Below, one piece after another: positions 54,457 through 61,503 of a stretch of 64,000 bases of DNA. The stretch is from Nocardia lijiangensis NBRC 108240 (lineage in GTDB: Bacteria; Actinomycetota; Actinomycetes; Mycobacteriales; Mycobacteriaceae): assembly GCF_001613045.1 (NCBI RefSeq), contig NZ_BDBP01000001.1, positions 146,326 to 210,325 of the forward strand, given 5' to 3'. How positions within the stretch are numbered: position 1 is the first letter of the stretch; every line of letters starts with the position of its first letter. The position numbers and the translations under genes were made by a program. The notes below the pieces were generated by a model. That model was not told the DNA's origin, ran no database searches, and saw nothing but the letters and a program-made list of their open reading frames with translations.

Positions 54457-55221
54457 CTAGATCGGCGTGACGTAGGCCCCAGAAATTCCGCCGTCGACGA
54501 GGAACTGCGAGGCGGTGATGAACGAGGCGTCGTCACTGGCGAGGAAGGCGACCGCGGCCGCGATCTCCTCCGGCTGCGCGAAGCGGCCGAGCGGGATGTG
54601 CACCAGGCGGCGGGCGGCCCGCTCCGGATCCTTGGCGAAGAGCTCCCGCAGCAGCGGCGTGTCCACCGGGCCGGGGCACAGCGCGTTCACGCGAATGCCC
54701 TGCCTGGCGAACTGGACGCCGAGTTCCCGGCTCATGGACAACACGCCGCCCTTGGAAGCGGTGTAGGAGATCTGCGAGGTGGCCGCGCCGAGCACCGCCA
54801 CGAAGGAGGCGGTGTTGATGATCGAGCCCTTGCCGCGCACCAGCATGTGCTCGATAGCGTACTTGCTGCACAGGTACACCGAGGTCAGGTTCACCTCCTG
54901 CACCCGGCGCCACGCGTCGATGCCGGTGGTCAGGATCGAATCGTCTTCCGGCGGAGAGATTCCCGCGTTGTTGAAGGCGATGTCCAGCCCGCCGTAGGCC
55001 GCGACGGCGGCCTCGAACATCTCCCTGACCTGAGTCTCGTCGGTGACGTCCACCTTCACGAACAGTCCGTCGACCTCGGCCGCGGCGGCCTCGCCCGCGC
55101 CCGCGTCGATGTCGGCGACGACGACCTTGGCGCCCTCCGCCGCGAAGCGGCGCACCGTGGCCAGCCCGATCCCGCTGCCGCCGCCGGTGACGACGGCTAC
55201 TCGATCCTGTAAGCGCTGCAA
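54457..55221 (-). CDS. Short-chain dehydrogenase of the glnA4 operon (Rv2857c-like)
   Basis: A 254-residue SDR. Cofactor motif VVTGGGSGIGLA, VVVADID after strand 2 (prefers NAD), NNAGIS, active site NTASFVAVLGAATSQISYTA then SKGG. It ends FITASQFLVDGGISGAY. TTG at 55221 is chosen since AAGGAG lies 5 nt upstream; GTG 55245 has no site. Last gene of the glnA4-amidotransferase-aldC-SDR operon; its substrate is probably a hydroxy or keto product of amine breakdown. Confidence 0.88.
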   Translation of the reverse strand: MQRLQDRVAVVTGGGSGIGLATVRRFAAEGAKVVVADIDAGAGEAAAAEVDGLFVKVDVTDETQVREMFEAAVAAYGGLDIAFNNAGISPPEDDSILTTGIDAWRRVQEVNLTSVYLCSKYAIEHMLVRGKGSIINTASFVAVLGAATSQISYTASKGGVLSMSRELGVQFARQGIRVNALCPGPVDTPLLRELFAKDPERAARRLVHIPLGRFAQPEEIAAAVAFLASDDASFITASQFLVDGGISGAYVTPI

Positions 55222-55261
55222 CGCATCTCCTTCTCGGTGGCTCACTGTGCTCTTCGGTGGA

Positions 55262-56623
55262 TCACTGTGTGGCGATGAAGACGTTCTTGGTCTCGGTGAA
55301 GGCCAGCGCGGCGTCCGGGCCGAGTTCGCGGCCGAGGCCGGACTGCTTGAACCCGCCGAACGGCGTCCAATACCGCACCGAGGAATGCGAGTTCACCGAC
55401 AGGTTTCCGGCCTCGACGCCGCGGGAGACCCGCAGCGCTCTGCCGAGGTCGTTGGTCCAGACGGAACCGGACAGACCGTATTCGGTGTCGTTGGCGAGGC
55501 GCACCGCGTCGGCCTCGTCGTCGAACGGGAGCACCGCGACCACCGGACCGAAGACCTCCTCGGTGAGCACCCGATCGGCAGGCCCGGCGGGCAGCACGAC
55601 CGTCGGCGGATACCAGAATCCGGGCCCGTCCGGGCGATGCCCGGTGAAGGCCACCTTCGTCGACGGCTCGACGAACCCGGCGACCCGCTCGCGGTGCGCG
55701 GCCGAGATGAGCGGACCCATCTCGGTGTCCTCCGCGCCGGGATCGCCGACCCGCACCCCGCGCACCGCGGGCTCCAGCAGTTCCATGAAGCGATCGAAGA
55801 CGCTGCGCTCCACCAGGATTCGTGAGCGCGCGCAGCAGTCCTGTCCGGCATTGTCGAACACGCCGTACGGTGCGGTGGCGGCCGCCCGCTCCAGATCGGC
55901 GTCGGCGAACACGATGTTCGCGCTCTTGCCGCCCAGCTCCAGGGTCACCCGCTTCACCTGCTCGGCGCAGCCCGCCATGATCTGCTTGCCGACCTCCGTC
56001 GACCCGGTGAACACCACCTTGCGCACCGCGGGATGGGTGACGAACCGCTGCCCCACCACCGAGCCCTTGCCTGGCAGCACCTGGAACACGTCCTCGGGCA
56101 GTCCCGCCTCCCTGGCGAGCTCGCCGAGCCGCAGCGCGGTCAGCGGCGTCAGCTCGGCGGGCTTGAGCACCACCGCGTTTCCCGCGGCGAGCGCGGGCGC
56201 GAAACCCCAGGCCGCGATGGGCATCGGGAAGTTCCACGGCACGATGACGCCGACCACGCCGAGCGGTTCGTGAAAGGTGACGTCCAGGCCGCCCGCCACT
56301 GGAATCTGCTTGCCGGACAGGCGCTCCGGCATACCGGCGGCGAAATACAGTACGTCGCGGACGTTTCCGGCCTCCCAGCGGGCGTTGCCGATGGTGTGCC
56401 CGGCATTGTCCACCTCCAGCCGCGCCAGCCGCTCCAGATCCGCGTCGACCGCCTCGGCGAAGCGACGCAGCAGCCTGGCCCGGTCACCGGGCGCGACCTC
56501 GCGCCAGTCCCGCGCCGCGCGCTGCGCGCGCTCGATGGCGGCGTCGGTTCCCGCCGCGTCCGTCGCTTCGAGCGTCGCCACGACCTGCTCGGTCGCGGGA
56601 TTCACCACCTGGGTTACCGCCAT
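55262..56623 (-). CDS. aldC: Aldehyde dehydrogenase, probable gamma-glutamyl-aminoaldehyde dehydrogenase (AldC/PuuC-like)
   Basis: A 453-residue NAD(P)-dependent enzyme. GVVGVIVPWNFPMPIAAWGF then ALAAGNAVVLKPAELTPLTA, FTGSTEVGKQI, VTLELGGKSANIVFADADLE (catalytic Glu) and NAGQDCCARSRILVERSVFD (catalytic Cys) are all present, with EEVFGPVVAVLPFDDEADAV. In the operon context it should oxidise gamma-glutamyl-aminobutyraldehyde. The start overlaps the amidotransferase gene by 10 nt. Equivalent to Rv2858c. Confidence 0.9.
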   Translation of the reverse strand: MAVTQVVNPATEQVVATLEATDAAGTDAAIERAQRAARDWREVAPGDRARLLRRFAEAVDADLERLARLEVDNAGHTIGNARWEAGNVRDVLYFAAGMPERLSGKQIPVAGGLDVTFHEPLGVVGVIVPWNFPMPIAAWGFAPALAAGNAVVLKPAELTPLTALRLGELAREAGLPEDVFQVLPGKGSVVGQRFVTHPAVRKVVFTGSTEVGKQIMAGCAEQVKRVTLELGGKSANIVFADADLERAAATAPYGVFDNAGQDCCARSRILVERSVFDRFMELLEPAVRGVRVGDPGAEDTEMGPLISAAHRERVAGFVEPSTKVAFTGHRPDGPGFWYPPTVVLPAGPADRVLTEEVFGPVVAVLPFDDEADAVRLANDTEYGLSGSVWTNDLGRALRVSRGVEAGNLSVNSHSSVRYWTPFGGFKQSGLGRELGPDAALAFTETKNVFIATQ

Positions 56624-57387
56624 GCCGTCCGCTCCTCTCCTCCGACTCGTGTCCGTCGATAGGCCGCCGCCGCGACCACCAGTGCCCGCATCAGTCGATC
56701 ATCGGCCGGGTCGGCCTCGGGATGCCACTGCACGCCGATCAGGAACGGCCCCTCGGGAAACTCCGCCGCCTCGATCGACCCGTCGCCCGAGCGCGCGCTC
56801 ACCACGAGTCCGGGCGCGAGCGCGTCGATCGCCTGGTGGTGATGGCAGTGCGCCCGCAACTCGGGCCCGGCCAGGGCGGCCACTCGGGTGCCCGGCTCGG
56901 TCAGCACCTCGGTGATGCCGAAGGAGCCGCTCCCGCCCGAGTGTTCCTCGTGACCGACCACATCGGGCAGGTGCTGGATCAGGGTGCCGCCCAGCGCCAC
57001 GTTGACCAGTTGCAGTCCGCGACACACCGCGAGAACCGGCACACCGGCCGCGCGGGCCAGCCCGAACAGGCCGAACTCCGACTCGTCCCGGTCCGGTCTG
57101 GTGTAGCCGAGCGCGGCGTCGGTCAGGTGCGCGCCGTAGCGGGCGGGGTCCACGTCCGCCCCGCCGGTGAGCACCAGGCCGTCCAGCCGTTCCACCAGCT
57201 CCGGCCGCGCGACGCCGGTGGGCGGCAGCAGCACCGGGATGCCGCCCGCCCGGTCGACCATGTCGATGTAGTCGTGTTGCAGCACCGCGCTTCGCGTGTC
57301 CCAGGTGCCGAATCGCGCCTGCTCCACGTAGGTCGGCAGCCCGATGACGGGGCGCGGGGCGGCGGCGTCAGAGTCGTTCGAATCCAC
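56614..57387 (-). CDS. puuD: Class I glutamine amidotransferase-like gamma-glutamyl-GABA hydrolase (PuuD-like)
   Basis: A 257-residue peptidase C26-type protein. PVIGLPTYVEQARFGTWDTR, LDGLVLTGGADVDPARYG, the nucleophile in LAVCRGLQLVNVALGGTLIQ, and the catalytic His-Glu in IGVQWHPEAD are all present. It cleaves the gamma-glutamyl group from glutamylated amino acids. GTG 57387 lies within the last 20 nt of the glutamine synthetase gene. Equivalent to Rv2859c. Confidence 0.9.
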   Translation of the reverse strand: MDSNDSDAAAPRPVIGLPTYVEQARFGTWDTRSAVLQHDYIDMVDRAGGIPVLLPPTGVARPELVERLDGLVLTGGADVDPARYGAHLTDAALGYTRPDRDESEFGLFGLARAAGVPVLAVCRGLQLVNVALGGTLIQHLPDVVGHEEHSGGSGSFGITEVLTEPGTRVAALAGPELRAHCHHHQAIDALAPGLVVSARSGDGSIEAAEFPEGPFLIGVQWHPEADPADDRLMRALVVAAAAYRRTRVGGEERTAWR

Positions 57388-58732
57388 GGGTTCGCTCCCA
57401 ATCGGTCACGGCGGCGTCGAAGGCGTCCAGCTCCACCTGCGCCGCGTTCCGATAGTGTTCCACCACCTCCGTGCCGAAGGCGGTACGGGCCACGGCGCTC
57501 TCGCCGAACAGTTGCGCCGCCTCGCGCAGCGTCTTCGGCACCCGCGGGCGCTGCGAGCGATAGGCGTTGCCGTGGAACTCCGGCTCCAGCGGCAGCCGCC
57601 GCTCGATGCCGTGCAGCCCGGCCGCGAGCGAAGCCGCCACGGCGAGATAGGGATTCACGTCGCCGCCGGGGACACGATTCTCCACCCGCAGCGAGGGGCC
57701 CTCGCCGACCACCCGCAGCGCGCAGGTGCGATTGTCCCTGCCCCAGGCGAGCGCGGTGGGAGCGAAGCTGCCCGAGACGAAACGCTTGTAGGAGTTGATG
57801 TTCGGTGCCAGCAGGTAGGTGAATTCGCGCAGGCAGTCCAGTTGCCCCGCCACGAAGTGGCGCATCAGCGCGGAGGTGCCGTCCTTGCCGTCGCCCGCGA
57901 AGACCGGCTCGCCCGCCTCGCTGCGCAGACTCAGGTGGATGTGGCACGAGTTGCCTTCGCGCTCATTGTATTTCGCCATGAAAGTGATGCTGCGGCCCTC
58001 CTGCGCGGCGATCTCCTTGGCGCCCGTCTTGTAGATGCTGTGGTTGTCGCAGGTCACCATGGCCTCGTCGAAGCGGAAGGCGATCTCGTGCTGGCCGGGG
58101 TTGCATTCGCCCTTGGCCGACTCGACATACATTCCGGCACCGGCCATGTCGTTGCGGATCCGCCGCAGCACCGGCTCGACCCGGGACGTGCCGAGCATCG
58201 AGTAGTCGACGTTGTACTGGTTGGCGGGCCGCAGGTCGCGGTACCCCCGATCCCACGCGGATTCGTAGCTCTCGTCGAAGATCAGGAATTCGAGTTCGGT
58301 GCCGACGTAGGCGCGCAAGCCGTGCTCGGCCAGCCGGTCCAGCTGCTTGCGCAGTACCTGGCGCGGCGAGGCGGCCACCGGCGCGCCCGCCGGATGCACC
58401 TGCTCGACATCGCAGAGCACGAGCGCGGTGCCGGGCAGCCACGGCACCAGCCGCAACGTGCTCAGGTCGGGGCGCAGCACGAAGTCACCGTAACCGGTGT
58501 CCCACGACGACATCGCGTACCCGTCGACGGTGGTCATCTCGACGTCGACGGCCAGCAGATAGTTGCACGCCTCGGTCGCATGGTCGAGCACTTCGTCGAC
58601 GAAATACCGTGCCGCGCAACGCTTTCCCTGCAATCGACCCTGCATGTCGGTCATCGCGACCAGCACCGTGTCGAGCTCCCCCGACTCGACGCGCTCCCGC
58701 AACTCCGCCAGCCCCAGCATCCCCGTTCGCAT
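57368..58732 (-). CDS. glnA4: Glutamine synthetase-like gamma-glutamylpolyamine synthetase (GlnA4/PuuA-like)
   Basis: A 454-residue GS-fold enzyme of the type that ligates glutamate to polyamines or monoamines. N-terminal MTDMQGRLQGKRCAARYFVD; metal and ammonia-site blocks VGTELEFLIFDESYESAWDR, ECNPGQHEIAFRF, NSCHIHLSLR, and RVENRVPGGDVNPYLAVAAS are present. The tyrosine adenylylation loop of true GlnA is not evident. GAGAGGGG precedes the ATG. First gene of an operon matching Rv2860c-Rv2857c; the FAD oxidase (PuuB) of E. coli is not encoded here. Confidence 0.9.
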   Translation of the reverse strand: MRTGMLGLAELRERVESGELDTVLVAMTDMQGRLQGKRCAARYFVDEVLDHATEACNYLLAVDVEMTTVDGYAMSSWDTGYGDFVLRPDLSTLRLVPWLPGTALVLCDVEQVHPAGAPVAASPRQVLRKQLDRLAEHGLRAYVGTELEFLIFDESYESAWDRGYRDLRPANQYNVDYSMLGTSRVEPVLRRIRNDMAGAGMYVESAKGECNPGQHEIAFRFDEAMVTCDNHSIYKTGAKEIAAQEGRSITFMAKYNEREGNSCHIHLSLRSEAGEPVFAGDGKDGTSALMRHFVAGQLDCLREFTYLLAPNINSYKRFVSGSFAPTALAWGRDNRTCALRVVGEGPSLRVENRVPGGDVNPYLAVAASLAAGLHGIERRLPLEPEFHGNAYRSQRPRVPKTLREAAQLFGESAVARTAFGTEVVEHYRNAAQVELDAFDAAVTDWERTRGFERL

Positions 58733-58821
58733 CCCACGGCCCCTCTCGGCGTCGACCCGTGCTCACGCTAGAACAAAAACCGACCGCGCGTGCGGGGACA
58801 CGCAAACGCGAGATGGCACGC

Positions 58822-60318
58822 CTACTCCTCCGGCGGACGGAACAGGGCCAGTGCGGACGGGCGGCTGGCGAAGACGAAATCGCTTCCGCGGAGATCGACT
58901 TCGCCGTCGGTGGCGAGCGAGACCGGGTTCTCGGTGACGTGCACCGCGAGCCGGGGAACTTCTCTGTGCACGTAGGTGGCGGAACTGCCGAGGGTGCCGG
59001 TGAGCGCGGCCCAGACCAGGCGGGTGCGGGAGAAACGCACGTCGGCGCGAAGATAGCGGACGTCGAGTGTGCCGCGGTGCAACTCGGGACGCGCCATGGG
59101 GACTTGGTCGGCGGGGTGGTAGCGGCCGTTGCCGACGAACAGCATCCAGATGGCTGTCGGCACCCGGTCGATGACGGTGTGCAGCGGCTGCGCGCCGAGC
59201 AGCACCCGGATCATCGCGATGCCCGCCGCGGGCCATTTGCCCAGCCGCGGCTGCCACCGCTCGCGCAGCCGGACGAAGTCGGGGTAGCCGCCGAGGCTGG
59301 CGGTGTTGACGAAGATCCGCGCGCCGTCGTCGTCGAACCGCACCTCCGCCGCGTCGACTCGGACGACCGTGCCGTGTTCGAGTGCGGCGAGGGTCTGTTC
59401 GGCCGCGTCCACGCCCGCGTCCCTGGCGAAATGGTTGAGGGTGCCGTCGGCGAAGACCGCCAGCGGCACGCCGCACCGGACCGCCACCTCGGCCACCGAG
59501 GACACCGTGCCGTCCCCGCCGGAGACGCCGAGCGCGGTCACGTCGGTGCCGCGCAGGCGAGCGTCGAGTTGCACGCCGAGATCGCGTTCCGGGTCGATCT
59601 GCACGATCTGCGCCGCGGGCAGCCCGGCGCGCAGCTGCGCCGACGCCGGCGCGCCGTTGCCGCTGCCCGCCAAGGGGTTGGTGACCAACAGCAGGCCGTG
59701 CCCGTGCCGTACGGGGTCGACCTCCTCGGCGCGGCCGAGCAGCGCGGGTTCGTCGGCGCGCACCGCCCACCACCGGTGCGTGGCCAGCGCGATCGCCGAG
59801 CCGAGCAGCCCGCCCGCCACCACATCCGAGGGCCAGTGCACGCCGATGTGGACCCGGGAGTAGCCGACGGCGAGGGCGACGGGCGCGATCGCGGCGGCCG
59901 CCGCCGGACTCTCCAGCGCGACGCCGGTCGCGAAGGCAGCCGCCGAGGCGGCGTGGCCGGAGGGAAACGACGACGACACCGGCGGCCGGACCAGACGGCG
60001 AACGAACGGCACCGACTCGTCGGGCGGCCTGCGGCGCGGGAACACCGGCTTGGCGATGCCGTTGGCGATGCCGCTGGCCACTGCGCAGGCAAGCAGGCCG
60101 CGCGCGCCCGCCCGGCGCATCGGCCGGTTCCCGCACAGCATCAGTCCGGCGCCGACGCCGATCCACAGCCGATTGTGATTCGCGCTCATGCTCAGGCTGC
60201 GCAACAGCCGGTCGGCGGCTGTCGGCCGCACCTGCGCGCTCCGGCCGATCAGCCAGACATCGAGATTGCTGGCCAGTGCTGGCGGTGGCGCCGGCTTGCG
60301 GATCCGAGGCGGTCGCAT
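58822..60318 (-). CDS. PAP2 phosphatase-diacylglycerol kinase fusion
   Basis: A 498-residue protein. Residues 40-200 are a PAP2 membrane phosphatase: KPVFPRRRPPDES, PSGHAASAAAFATG, and SRVHIGVHWPSDVVAGGLLG give all three catalytic motifs, with three or four helices. Residues 215-495 are a diacylglycerol kinase catalytic domain: LLVTNPLAGSGNG, VSGGDGTVSSVAEVA and GTLNHFARDAGV. One protein could both remove and add phosphate on lipids, or act on isoprenoid diphosphates. ATG 60318 has TAGGCT 6 nt upstream and no other ribosome site. Confidence 0.9.
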   Translation of the reverse strand: MRPPRIRKPAPPPALASNLDVWLIGRSAQVRPTAADRLLRSLSMSANHNRLWIGVGAGLMLCGNRPMRRAGARGLLACAVASGIANGIAKPVFPRRRPPDESVPFVRRLVRPPVSSSFPSGHAASAAAFATGVALESPAAAAAIAPVALAVGYSRVHIGVHWPSDVVAGGLLGSAIALATHRWWAVRADEPALLGRAEEVDPVRHGHGLLLVTNPLAGSGNGAPASAQLRAGLPAAQIVQIDPERDLGVQLDARLRGTDVTALGVSGGDGTVSSVAEVAVRCGVPLAVFADGTLNHFARDAGVDAAEQTLAALEHGTVVRVDAAEVRFDDDGARIFVNTASLGGYPDFVRLRERWQPRLGKWPAAGIAMIRVLLGAQPLHTVIDRVPTAIWMLFVGNGRYHPADQVPMARPELHRGTLDVRYLRADVRFSRTRLVWAALTGTLGSSATYVHREVPRLAVHVTENPVSLATDGEVDLRGSDFVFASRPSALALFRPPEE

Positions 60319-60343
60319 CGCTCCAGCCTAATGACGGCCAGCG

Positions 60344-61249
60344 TCACTCGACGGTCAATACGACCTTGCCCGGTCCGCGGCCGTGCTGCATCTCCCGCTG
60401 CGCCGCGGCCGCCTCCGCCAGCGGAAAGACGCGCGCCGAACCGGGGAGACGGAATTCGCCGCGCGCGACACGCTCGGCGATCGCACCGAGCAGAGTGGCC
60501 GAACGCGGTCCGGCACCGGCCGAAAACACGATGCCGAGTTCGGCCGCCGCGCCGTCGGCGATGGTAACGATGCGATCGGTGCCGCCGCGCAGCTCGATCG
60601 CTGCGGGCAGCGCACCGTGCCCCGCGGCGTCGAACACCGCGTCGACACCGTCCGGCGCCAGCGCGCGCACCCGCTCGACCAGTCCGTCGCCGTACGGGGT
60701 CGGGGTCGCGCCGAGCGCGCGCACCAGATCCTGGTTGGCGGGCGAGGCCGTGCCGATAACGGTGACGCCTTCGGCGCGAGCCAGCTGCACCGCCATCGAG
60801 CCGACCGCCCCCGACGCACCGTTGACCAGCAGGGTCTCGCCCGCCTTCGGCCGCAGCAAGTCCAGCACCTTCGCCGCCGTGCTCACCGCGACCGGGAGCG
60901 CGGCGGCGTCCGCCCAGGCCAGGCCCGTGGGCTTGGGCGCGATCTCGGAGCTCAGCGCGTACTCGGCATAGCCGCCGCTCGTCCAGCCGATCACCTCGTC
61001 GCCGACCGCGACGCCGGTCGCGTCCGGTCCGAGCGCGTCCACCACGCCCGCCGCCTCGGCGCCGGGAAACTGCGGAAAGCTCGGCTCACCGAAAACCAAT
61101 GCGCCCGAACGGATCTTCCAGTCGGCGGGATTGACTCCGGCGGCGCGCACCGCGATTCGCACCTGCTCGCCGGTCGGCTCCGGCGCAGCGATGTCCACGA
61201 CCTGCAGCACGTCGGGTTCGCCGAACTCGTAGAACGCGATGGCGCGCAT
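60344..61249 (-). CDS. NADP-dependent quinone oxidoreductase-like MDR enzyme
   Basis: A 301-residue medium-chain dehydrogenase without the structural zinc loop. MRAIAFYEFGEPDVLQVVDI, GVNPADWKIRSG, FPGAEAAGVVDALG, and the cofactor motif LLVNGASGAVGSMAVQLARA (AxxGxxG) are present. It should reduce quinones or enones with NADPH. AGGCAGG lies just before the ATG. The stop is 26 nt from the PAP2-kinase start on the same strand, so the two may be cotranscribed. Confidence 0.9.
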   Translation of the reverse strand: MRAIAFYEFGEPDVLQVVDIAAPEPTGEQVRIAVRAAGVNPADWKIRSGALVFGEPSFPQFPGAEAAGVVDALGPDATGVAVGDEVIGWTSGGYAEYALSSEIAPKPTGLAWADAAALPVAVSTAAKVLDLLRPKAGETLLVNGASGAVGSMAVQLARAEGVTVIGTASPANQDLVRALGATPTPYGDGLVERVRALAPDGVDAVFDAAGHGALPAAIELRGGTDRIVTIADGAAAELGIVFSAGAGPRSATLLGAIAERVARGEFRLPGSARVFPLAEAAAAQREMQHGRGPGKVVLTVE

Positions 61250-61503
61250 CCTGCCTGCCTTCCCGGCCCGATGCGGCCGTGGTCGATGGAGACGAACAAC
61301 AGCCGACAGGATATGCCCCGCACCGAGCCGGACACCGCGGGCGGCGATTCCGCGGCACGGTGTGTCGATCAGCCGGAACGGGGAAACTCTCCTGGTACGA
61401 ACTCCATCGCGAACCCTGGAGCCGATATCGGTTCGGCCGTCCACGAGTTGTCCGAGTGAATCGACCGTGCGCGCGGACGCCGCCGCGTACGACGGGAGGT
61501 GCG

